From Antedon mediterranea (Eukaryota > Echinodermata > Crinoidea > Comatulida > Antedonidae), in contig NC_092674.1 in assembly GCF_964355755.1 (NCBI RefSeq), positions 11,537,001 to 11,601,000 of the forward strand: DNA of 64,000 nt, written 5' to 3'. The position numbers were made by a program, and so were the translations under genes. A model generated the notes under the pieces. The model had not been told where the DNA came from. It did no database searches and saw only the letters and a program-made list of their open reading frames with translations. This document shows, piece by piece, positions 30,351-40,057 of this stretch (positions are counted from its first letter, which is position 1; each line of letters starts with the position of its first letter).

Positions 30351-31914
30351 ACTTATTATAATAATATTCCAATAAAATTTAATTTAAACAATTATTTCAA
30401 CAATTTTTTTACTTATATTTTTATTTCAACAAGTTTAATGTACATATTTTATATGCTATACATTTGTATTGAATATCCAATATTGTTTGTGATTGTGTGT
30501 ATTTGTATGTTTTATCGAGGGTGTTTTATAATCAGGTTCTTTATTGAAGTGACTGAATGACACCATAACAAATATAATAAATATAACTTAAACATAACTA
30601 GAATAATGATAGGGCGCCTACATGTATTGAATTACCTTAATTAAAATAAATATTGTATCGGTTTAAATAATATTAAACCATTTAATATTTCTTCATGATT
30701 CTAACTATGCAATTGAATTAAATTTTAGAATAGAATGTAGATATATTTATTGTTATAAAATCGGATATTTCACGTAGTTTATATTGTATATCTATGTTTT
30801 TGTTGTTATTGTCAGGACACAACTCACAAAAACTTCATTACTTTCCACGGAGTTTTCAATGAATGGTGAATGATCAGAAACTGAGTTATGATAAGCAAAT
30901 TGTGAACCCCTTTTGGTTTGTGTTACTGGATGTACTATGATGGCCATAAAAAGACTGATTTGTGGACTATGATATATTTTAGTAACTTGTTTGGTTTGTG
31001 TTATACTATGTTTTTTTTTTCTTTGATAAAGTTTTTTTAATATTGATGTCAACTTCATCACTGTTTACTGGATGCAATAAAGGAAATAAATATAATTGTT
31101 TAAGAATATTAATTTATTACACAACCATATTCGGCTTTGAATACCTGAAAAAGAATATTATATTGTATAGTAATTAATAATATTTACCTAATGTTATCGC
31201 TGTTAACACAAATAAATGACCATCTGGTTGGTAGCTGTTAAAGTACCAGTGCTAACAATAATGTCACTGTCTGAATTACTTTATCATAATTAAGCGTACA
31301 CTTATGCTGGTTGTATAACTGTCAAATATTGAATTAGAAAATGATTGCACAATTGATGCACTTTAAGACAAAATAGTAGTGTATTGCGATGTGTTTCTTC
31401 ATTTAAGAAGTTAGTACTTAATGCAAGAAATAGATAAATGTTCCTAATTGGTTTATGTAATTACATGACAATTACAGACTTAAGGGAAAACGCAATAGGA
31501 GCAAGTAAACATAAAACAAGAAGACAACAAGGTTATTCTCAATTTGTTTTTACAATAGTCTCGTTAGTAAGAGGTGTTTGCTATTTAAATAGATGCCAAT
31601 TCAAAGTCAAAAGAATACCAGTAGCACTAATAATTAACCTTTTACCAATTAATAAGTAGGCATATATATTGACTTTTGTAATATAACATAATTTCTTGCA
31701 CATCTGGTGTGTTTATTGAGTGTTTTGTTTGTCTGATATTTCCCATTCAATAGATGTATTAAATTTGTGTGTAGGGTCTATAATAAAAAAAATAATTTAA
31801 AATATCATTTATTCAAATAAAACAGAAAATAAATATAAATATTTGAAAATACACAAAAAATCATTTATACAATATTCTTTTATTCCTATCATTATAAATT
31901 ATTACCTCAATGTT

Positions 31915-33590
31915 TTTTAATACTATAATACACAGTACAATGTACAAATCTTCGATTTCTACGCTAATTCCTTGTCAGAATTATGGATTTATTTACCTTC
32001 TATATCGTCCATAAAGTGTTCACTAATGCGCATGTGTATTAATATTTTCATCTACTTTTCGTGACGTGAAAAAGTGCGCAACCATTAATAGCTTAGGAAT
32101 GAAAAGAAGCTTTATTAAGTGTGGTTTAATATTTATAAATTCCAGTTATATAGGAGGTTAGTTCATTGTGAATTTTAAACATATTCGTTAATTGCAATCT
32201 GACAGAGTAATGAATAGTACTAGTTTATTTTAGATTATGATTTATTACATCAATAGCATTATTTTCATTAATTCTTCACTTTAATTAAATTAATCTCAAC
32301 AAACACAGCTTTTTGGACATTAATTATTTTTTGGCTAGATATATGAATATGACAATAAGCGCAACGGGATACCCGTCGTCATTGGCTAACATCTGACGGC
32401 ACTTATGTCCTACAAGAGCCAAGCCTCTTGCTATAATGGCAAAATCTCTGTTTATTGTCGACCCCCATGTTGCTACTTAACGTATACTGTTAACAAAAAA
32501 TGCAATGCTTTACTTGGTTTGACTTCTAAGTAGCGCCATAGAAGCCGGATTTTTTCCAGTCTGGTCGTAGTGTTATGCTTCGTTTCGACGAAACTAGGCT
32601 TACAGCTACATCTGGTTTAATTGCGCCCACCATTGAACAACACACTAGGCCTAGAGAGAGTCTTACAGTGTCAAGTACCGTGCTTAGTTGGGTGCGAACT
32701 CCAGGCCTAGCCTATGATATCATAAATATACACAACACACAATTTTAATAACATATTGACAAAGCTAACTGATAGTGGAAGTTGTTATTAAAAGTGAATT
32801 ATAAAACTTATTTTTATTGTATTTCTTAGTTGATTTATTCTAAATTGGATTAAATATTGGGAAATATAGGCCAATGTATGTAGATCTATGTAATTGTCGG
32901 ATTATAGGAGTTTATTTTGTGCATTTAGTTAAGGTAAGTAGTTATTTTAATAACGTTAATTTATTAATTTCAACTTTCTTCTTGTCAATATTTACTGTGA
33001 TTTATATTCAATACAAAATAACATTTTAAATTTTTATTGCAATGAAGTAGGTCTCTAGTAACCTAATCTAGATCTTTTTCTACATTACGTCTTGTCCATG
33101 ATTTTTACTATTTTTTTAAATTGGGCAATTAAACATACAACTCATCCGAAAATCTGGCAAATCTACAATCAATGAGGAGAAAGACTAATTAAATGGTTAT
33201 TTCAATTCAAACATGGAGGAATAAGTAACCTCCATTATTCAAGTAAATACAATTATTGTAGAACCATAACAAATTTAACTACGTTTCGGCTATTTTCAAT
33301 AGCATTGGTAAATACAATTTGTTGTGTCCTAAAAAAATAAAAAATATGTAATAGATCAGATTTAAAACATTATAAAATAATCAATAAATATATTATGAAT
33401 TTACACAATCCATTTAGAATCAATGCATTACGTTTAAAATTTGAAATATTAAAAGCCAAAGAGAAATTTTATGTATGTTATTGTCATCAAAAAGTAAAAT
33501 GAATAATAATTTTACTCTTTCCTGGTTATTGCTGATAATCGGGACAATCGGGAGAATGTCTTCCGGTACATGAAGCATTCAAAATATTAC
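31915..33590. other. Block present only in the right arm
   Basis: Left-arm sequence jumps from about 2170 to 2230 where the right arm has ~1.7 kb extra. The block has no long frame. It contains a decayed hammerhead-like hairpin on the minus strand at 33275-33320, so part may be PLE-derived. The CG-richer patch 32360-32700 is unexplained. Confidence 0.5.
33275..33320 (-). ncRNA. Decayed hammerhead-like motif
   Basis: Minus strand: stem II GCTATT-GAA-AATAGC followed by CGAAACGTA, which fits the 3' core (GAAA, palindromic ACGT, cleavage base A). The 5' core CTGATGA is not intact (ACCAAT at its place). Confidence 0.35.
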
Positions 33591-34229
33591 AGTTTTTATA
33601 GGTATGTGTGGGTCAAAGAGTGGATATGAAAGACTTTAAGACTGGGAAGTTTCCGCGTATTGACTCGCATTCTGTTTTCTTCAAAACACCTCATCTCTAC
33701 TTGCCAATATTCTTCAGAAAACGGCTGTGCATAGCAACCGGAAGGTAGAGTCATTTTCAACTATACTTTCCTTTTGGAAACACACGTGTAGTGTTTGCTA
33801 GTAAGAATTGTAAACAATATCAAGTGAACAGAAGTAAATTAATTAAATGTGGAAGTAGTGAATTCAGAAACCAACTTTACTGGAAAACATTGTCTGATAT
33901 GCAAACTATAAATCGTCTTATTGTATATAACATTTTTCATTTATTTAATTAACTAACTATCTCAATGATATACTTAGATTTGTAATAATACATTTAACCT
34001 TAGGCATAGTTACTTAATGTTGCTCTGCCTCAACCTGAGTCTATATTTATAAAAGTAGCATTGCATATAATGGTGTACTTTAATGGAACATAATATATAA
34101 ACACTTTAATTGATGATTATTGGAAATTTCGAAATTGGAAAATGTATACTTATATAGATAAATTCTAAATTAACTAGATTATTGTAACAACTTGATAATG
34201 TAAACACAATACAACTACAATTGTATTGT

Positions 34230-34300
34230 ATTCCGCAGTGGCTCAGTCGGTTAGCGCGCGCCGTTATACAGTACATGGCTCCGCCCTCACTAATTATAAC
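34230..34300 (+). pseudogene. tRNA-Ile(UAU) 5' fragment
   Basis: TTCCGCAGTGGCTCAGTCGG, a damaged anticodon arm (GCGCGCGCCGTTATACAGTA) and the intron start, then homology is lost. Confidence 0.75.
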
Positions 34301-34480
34301 ATAATAAATATAATAGTCCTAGACTTCAATGAATTCATAAAGCCTCCCGAAGAAACAAGCAACATTTCCAACAAGTTAATTTTCGATTTTTCCTTAAAAA
34401 ATATATTTATATTTATTCAGTTAAAAAAAATAAATAAATAGTAAAAAAATCTATTTAGATATTTAGTGGTTAGACTTGTT

Positions 34481-34504
34481 ACCCAGTGGCTCAGTCGGTT
34501 AAAC
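34481..34504 (+). pseudogene. tRNA-Ile(UAU) 5' stub
   Basis: Only CCCAGTGGCTCAGTCGGTTA remains before unit spacer sequence resumes. Confidence 0.7.
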
Positions 34505-34599
34505 TTAATATTTTTCCTAATTAATAAATCATGTAAGTAACTTTTTACGTAATATGAAAACAAAAATCTTGTGATGTGAGATAATTTTAAGTTATATGT

Positions 34600-34706
34600 T
34601 CCCCAGTGGCGCAGTCGGTTAGCGCGCCGTACTTATAAACAGTACGTGGCTTCGCCTTTACTGGTAGGTAATGCGGAGGTCGAGAGTTCGATCCTCTCCT
34701 GGGGAA
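34600..34706 (+). tRNA. tRNA-Ile(UAU), intron-containing
   Basis: Full 107-bp gene: 38-nt 5' exon, 33-nt intron, 36-nt 3' exon. D-stem here is GCGC/GCGC, perfectly paired, unlike GCTC/GCGC in its siblings. TTTTT lies 8 bp downstream. Confidence 0.95.
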
Positions 34707-34929
34707 AGTACTTTTTAATTAAAAAAATTAATTTTAAAGATAAAAATAAATAAGAAAAACCCTTATAAGTGGATTTATACTACCTTATAATAATAGTAAG
34801 CAGTTTATCTGATCATTGTCATTTAGCATAAAACTTAATATTTAACTAATTAATACCTTCTGTAAGAGCAAGTTACGTTATATACTAAACAAACGTTTTG
34901 TTGTATTGAGATGTTATATAGGTATATGT

Positions 34930-35036
34930 TCCCCAGTGGCTCAGTCGGTTAGCGCGCCGTACTTATAAACAGTACCTGGCTTCGCCCTTACTGGTAGGTA
35001 ATGCGGAGGTCGAGAGTTCGATCCTCTCCTGGGGAA
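34930..35036 (+). tRNA. tRNA-Ile(UAU), intron-containing
   Basis: Identical exon structure, 330 bp after the previous gene. All stems pair; TTTTT 8 bp downstream. Confidence 0.95.
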
Positions 35037-35103
35037 AGTACCTTTTTATAACAAAAATTAATTTTAAAGATAAAAATAAATAAGAACAAGCACGAATGTG
35101 CAA

Positions 35104-35429
35104 TACTCGGGGTACAGCGAAAGAAGCTGTAATGACGTCATAAGACCGGATGTAACGTCACATACACATCAATAACCGCGCTACCAAATACGGCTATACG
35201 GTACCATCTTCGAGACGTGATATGGCTGCATCCGGTTTGAAATTTTAAAATCCGGCTCTAAATCTTTGAGGAAATGTCACTGTAGTATATTCATGCTAAA
35301 TCTGAGCTCAATACTATCATGAATAAGGGAGGAGTAGTACTTTATAAATCGCACTTTTTGCTCAATAGTGTCCAGATGGAAGAAGAAGAGGAAAAGATGA
35401 GAGAGTCCTAGACTCAGGTACCCCGAGTA
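35104..35429. mobile_element. MITE-A copy 1 (TA-CTCGGGGTAC ends)
   Basis: Terminal TACTCGGGGTAC / GTACCCCGAGTA, about 322 bp between TA dinucleotides. Carries TGACGTCA, a CRE palindrome, near its left end. Sits between tRNA genes. Confidence 0.9.
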
Positions 35430-35449
35430 ATAAAACGAGATATACTCTA

Positions 35450-35881
35450 CACTGTAAAAATAGTGTTTAGATCTTAAACATGTATTTTTCCACACATTTA
35501 GCCTTAAACATGTTTAGATGTGAAACATGTTTAGGTTCTAAACACATTCTAAACATGTAGTCTGTACCCAACTCAACACATCAGTGACGTATTAATTGTT
35601 AAACATGTGGAGAAATATGAAGACAAGTTTAACTTTTAAACGCCACAGTAAAATCGTATGCACGCAACGCTAAACACATATACCTAAACATTTTGACTGC
35701 TAAACATGTGGAGTAATTGAACATAATATTGACATTAGTCAAGTGGAGGAAAACAACATGTAGCTATAAACACGTTTAGCTTTTAAACACGCTAAACATG
35801 TAACTCGTGTCTAAAAGCTAAACGTGTGGAAAAGGTGGGTACAAAATAGGTGTTTAAGATCTAAACACTATTTTTACAGTG
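35450..35881. mobile_element. MITE-B, 432 bp, TA duplication
   Basis: Ends CACTGTAAAAATAGTGTTTA and TAAACACTATTTTTACAGTG, ~30-bp inverted repeats. The interior repeats the palindromic word AAACATGT. Flanked by TA on both sides; the paralogue near 36417-36430 shows the intact site CTCTATATCATATTACG. Likely Tc1/mariner-type non-autonomous element. Confidence 0.95.
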
Positions 35882-35932
35882 TATATCATATTACGTATAC
35901 AGTATATTTCAACATAAAGTTAAAGAAAAATA

Positions 35933-35957
35933 GGTTTCGCCAGGGCTCGAACCGAAC
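35933..35957 (-). pseudogene. tRNA-Val 3' remnant
   Basis: GGTTTCGCCAGGGCTCGAAC corresponds to the acceptor 3' strand and T-arm of the tRNA-Val-like genes at 36.5 and 36.75 kb; the rest is gone. Confidence 0.6.
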
Positions 35958-36070
35958 CATTTACATTACAGAATAAATATGGTAATAAGCACAAAGCAAA
36001 ATAAACATGTGTAAAAGTGATAATTACCGATTACACAAAATAGTTATTTAAAACAAGCACGTATGTGCAA

Positions 36071-36398
36071 TACTCGGGGTACAGCAAAAGTAGCTGTAAT
36101 GATGTCATAATACCGGATGTAACGTCACATACACATCAATAACCACGCTACCAAATACGGCTATACGGTACCATCTTCGAGACGTGATATGGCTGCATCC
36201 GGTTTGAAATTAAAAATCCGGCTCTATAGCTTTGAGGACATGTCCCTGTAGTATATTCATGCTAAATCTGAGCTCAATACTTCTACCACGAATAAGGGAG
36301 GAGTAGTACTTTATAAATCGCACTTTTTGCTCAATAGTGTCCAGATGGAAGAAGAAGAGGAAAAGATTAGAGAGTCCTAGACTCAGGTACCCCGAGTA
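36071..36398. mobile_element. MITE-A copy 2
   Basis: Both ends intact. The CRE palindrome is changed to TGATGTCA here. Confidence 0.9.
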
Positions 36399-36470
36399 AT
36401 AAAACGAGATATGTATACTCTATATCATATTACGTATACAGTATATTTCACCATAAAGTTTAAGCAAAAT

Positions 36471-36545
36471 GGTCTCGCCATGAGGGCTCGAACCGGGGAC
36501 CTTCTGCGCGTTAAGTAGACTTGATAACCACTACACTACGAAACC
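36471..36545 (-). tRNA. tRNA-Val(AAC)-like, probably pseudogene
   Basis: Acceptor GGTTTCG pairs with CGAGACC (one G-U), A-box TAGTGTAGTGG, anticodon loop TTAACGC with AAC, B-box GGTTCGAGCCC. The anticodon stem has one mismatch and the T-stem region carries extra bases (75 nt). Confidence 0.65.
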
Positions 36546-36745
36546 TCTTACACCAAAAATGTGGGTTACACAAAGTTTTTTAATCCATTTAAATTACAAA
36601 TAAATTATTATGGTAATAAGCACAAAGCAAGATAAACATGTGTAAAAGTGATAATTACCGATTACACAAAATAAATATTTTAAAAAATAATAAAAATAAG
36701 ATATACTGTATATCATATTGCGTATACAGTACTTTTCACCATAAA

Positions 36746-36817
36746 GGTTTCGCCCGGGCTCGAACCGGGGACCTTCTGCGTGTTAAACAGACGTGATAAC
36801 CACTACGCCAAGAAGCC
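36746..36817 (-). tRNA. tRNA-Val(AAC)-like
   Basis: 72 nt. Anticodon stem TCTGT/GCAGA, loop TTAACAC (AAC), T-stem CCCGG/CCGGG around TTCGAGC. The 5' acceptor strand GGCTTCT mismatches the 3' strand CGAAACC at two positions, so function is doubtful. Confidence 0.65.
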
Positions 36818-36890
36818 GCATATAACTAAATAACGCTGTGGTGTGTGTCACACATTGTGGCTTCTTAATTAAACAAATTAATTAAAAAAT

Positions 36891-37181
36891 GAAGCTGTAA
36901 TGACGTCATAAGACGGGATGTGACGTCACATACACATCAATAACCTACCAAATACGGCTATATGGTACCATCTTCGAGACAACATATGGCTGCATCCGAT
37001 TTGAAATTTAAAAATCCGGCTCTATAGATTTGAGGACATGTCCCTGTAGTATATTCATGCCAAATCCCAGCTCAATACTACAACTAATAAGGGAGGAGTA
37101 GTACTTTAAAAATCGCACTTTTTACTCAATAGTGTCCAGATGGAGAAAATGAGTAAGTCCTAGACTCGGGTACCCCGAGTA
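36891..37181. mobile_element. MITE-A copy 3, left end missing
   Basis: Starts inside the element at GAAGCTGTAATGACGTCA and ends with intact GTACCCCGAGTA. Confidence 0.9.
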
Positions 37182-37356
37182 AAAACCCTGATAAGTGGAT
37201 TTATACTACCTTATAATAATAGTAAGCAGTTTATCTGATCATTGTCATTTAGCATAAAACTTAATATTTAACTAATTAATACTTTCTGCAAGAGCAAATT
37301 GCGTAATACACTAAACAAAATGTTTTGTTGTATTGAGATGTTACACAGGTACATGT

Positions 37357-37463
37357 TCCCCAGTGGCTCAGTCGGTTAGCGCGCCGTACTTATAAACAGT
37401 ACCTGGCTTCGCCCTTACTGGTAGGTAATGCGGAGTTCGAGAGTTCGATCCTCTCCTGGGGAA
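37357..37463 (+). tRNA. tRNA-Ile(UAU), intron-containing
   Basis: All parts are present. One change, GGAGTTCGAGAG instead of GGAGGTCGAGAG, is in the variable loop. The nearest downstream T-run is weaker (TTTCTTT), so termination may be less efficient. Confidence 0.9.
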
Positions 37464-37532
37464 ATTAATTTCTTTATACAAAAAAAATTATTTTAAAGAA
37501 AAAAATGAATAACAACAAGCACTAATGTGCGA

Positions 37533-37857
37533 TACTCGGGGTACAGCAAAAGAAGCTGTAATGACGTCATAAGACGGGATGACGTCACATACACATCAAA
37601 ATCAGCTACCAAATACGGCTATACAGTACCACCTTCGAGACGTGATATGGTTGCATCCTGTTTGAAATTTAAAAATCCGGCTCTATAGCTTTGAAGGCAT
37701 GTCCTTGTAGTATATTCATGCCAAATCCCAGCTCAATACTACAACGAATAAGGGAGGAGTAGTACTTTATAAATCGCAATTTTTACTCAATAGTGTCCAG
37801 ATGGAGGAAATGGAAGAGGAGAAGATGAGAGAGTCCTAGACTCGGGTACCCCGAGTA
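37533..37857. mobile_element. MITE-A copy 4
   Basis: Both ends intact, TGACGTCA present, between the last two tRNA-Ile genes. Confidence 0.9.
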
Positions 37858-38041
37858 AAAATCCATGATAAGTTGAATTATACTACCTTATAATAATAAA
37901 CGGTTTACCTGATCATTCTCATTTAGCATAAAACTTAATATTTTACCTAATGAATATAATTCTGTAAATAATTGTTTTAGCCCATATTACGTAATACTAA
38001 ACAAACGTTTTGTTGTATAGAGATTTTACACAGGTATATGT

Positions 38042-38148
38042 TCCCCAGTGGCTCAGTCGGTTAGCGCGCCGTACTTATAAACAGTACATGGCTTCGCCCT
38101 TACTGGTAGGTAATGCGGAGGTCGAGAGTTCGATCCTCTCCTGGGGAA
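38042..38148 (+). tRNA. tRNA-Ile(UAU), intron-containing
   Basis: Last gene of the right cluster. Intron at 38080-38112, all stems paired, TTTT 7 bp downstream. Its 5' flank (GTTTTAGCCCATATTACG) matches the flank between the left copies, confirming the inverted duplication reaches here. Confidence 0.95.
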
Positions 38149-39089
38149 ATCAATTTTATCTATTAATATTGTAATTATTTTCTTTTTGTTATTTCATTTC
38201 AACACATACATAATACAAAATTAATAGAATGAATAAAGGTAACGTAACTATTAAACAAATAAAAAGAAACACGATATATTACTTTCTCATGAATGATCTA
38301 TTCCCGCGAATTTGCTATGAAAAATCACTGTTACCACGTTAAATATCAGTTTTTAAAAACAAATTTTGGCCTATGTATTAAATGTATTCATTTTAATGCG
38401 AAGGTCAAGGTGTGTTTTAGCCTGCTCTATTGGAGAAATAATTTCATTAATCAAATGTTTTCGTTAAAACGAGATAAAAAAAAAAAAAGCAGGCCTAGAT
38501 TTTATTACAGATGTTCAAAATTGTTTTCGATCTACTCAATGTAATCTTAATTTAACCACAATGACAAACTGGACCATTAAACAATTCGAATTAAATGGCG
38601 TTTTACAAGGTTTCGCCTGCGCCCTCAATGCAATAACTTTTTATTTGAACTAACATTTTACTAGAAATCCAGCATTTAATAACCGGTTTTAATATCATAG
38701 GCTATATGGTTAGGCCTATAATACAATTTCATTAATTGTTTTCTATTTTATAGTAATACACCTTTTTTTAGACCTTACATTTAAATTGTGTAGAAAAGTA
38801 AATTCAAGTTTCCAATATAACATTTTGTTTCAATACTAAATAAATTTGTGTCTGAGCAAACCTGTCTGTACATTACTCTACAAGCTCTTGCGCCCTCAAA
38901 CCAAACATCCCAGTCACAGAGAGTGTAAACTATGATGTGTTTTCAGACTATGGAATATCTTTTATTCCAGAATTAAGTGATAATAGCCAGTATTTGTTGG
39001 CAAATCTATAGCTTGTGTTCCACATTTCCTTACTTATAAGTAACAAGAAACAATTTGACTCTGTAATGCTTTAGGTTTATTAGTTATTG

Positions 39090-39177
39090 TATATAGTTCA
39101 CTATGTCGGTCGGTCGGTCTGTCGGTCTGTCGGTCTGTCTGTCGGTCCGGTATCACTATGCGTTTTAGCACGCGACT
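39090..39177. mobile_element. Internally deleted copy of the 18366-19080 element
   Basis: Contains ATAGTTCACTATGTCGGTCG, the GTCT/GTCG tract, GTCCGGTATCACTATGCGTTTTA, then directly GCACGCGACT, the opposite terminal end. About 600 bp of interior is missing. Confidence 0.7.
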
Positions 39178-39788
39178 TATGGCTGTTGGCCTTGTTGTAG
39201 TTGATTGTAGTATTATGAAAGAAATGGAATTTTATGAAAAAGTATTTTAAAGGCGAAACTGCACTGATATGTAACTGAAAACCATGTAGAATGCAAACAG
39301 CAAACATACAATGACTCTTTCTATCTATAAAATTGATTTTTTTTTATTTTGACCATTTTATACACAGTAAATGCAAATGAAGATTAATAAAATAGGTAAT
39401 TTTGCATTTATTTAATTCGATGGAAAATAAAAAAAAATGATATTAATAAAAATAAAATAAGCATTTACATTTAACAAAAAAAACCTAAAATTTTCTTTAA
39501 ATTTCAATTGTTAAGTTAAATAGTTTGTTTTTATTCCATCATTTAGTAAATTACTATATGTGACATGAAAATGACATATTCAACAAAGGGGACAATATTT
39601 CGTTTACCAGTTTGCCATTGCGTTGTTTGTCAGTTTTCATCTGTCGAAGTTTGTTGTAATGTTATAATGACATTTTCTTATAATATCATTATTTAGTAGT
39701 ATATTAATTCATGGGACGTGTATATTATCTTTCTGTAATTCTGAGATTGATGTCCAGCAGTTAGGAAAACGTCCAAAGTTAAGTCAAG

Positions 39789-40057
39789 TTACATTTCTGA
39801 CCGCCGTAACATTGTCTTAAACGTTAAACTTACCACTGCATCTACAATAATACAATGTACTAAAAGATCTGATTTCTTTGCACAAAGTACTTTCACCCAC
39901 ATGGAACAGTAATACGAACCAATCTCTAAAGAACTTCTTAATGCCGCTTCCATTCGCCGTCTCTTTTTGTCTTTGAATTTCTTCAAGAGTTTCAGGTGTG
40001 CCATACACGTTTTTCTTAACTGTCGGCGTTCCTTTTTATGGGATTTTGTTACCTGGC
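39789..40057 (-). CDS. Gene B last exon
   Basis: Acceptor CCTTCAG; two nt then 88 codons and TAA: QVTKSHKKERRQLRKTCMAH, LKLLKKFKDKKRRRMEAALR, SSLEIGSYYCSMWVKVLC and on to LRRSEM. Very basic first half, hydrophobic second half. An overlapping frame (MYGTPETLEE...) is an alternative reading but lacks phase support. Confidence 0.65.

Larger units (their letters stand above)
30425..38150. repeat. Right arm of ~37-kb inverted duplication
   Basis: Inverse of 600-3485. Longer than the left arm because of added segments: ~30785-31110, 31915-33590, four 320-bp MITEs, one 432-bp MITE, tRNA-Val-like units and one more tRNA-Ile unit. Confidence 0.85.

Noticed and set aside
31438-31659. 73-codon plus-strand frame
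   Set aside because: Lies in the inverted duplication; the left copy does not preserve the frame, so it is chance.
34226-34441. 71-codon frame starting at a tRNA fragment
   Set aside because: Reads through a tRNA stub and AT-rich spacer; no coding signal.
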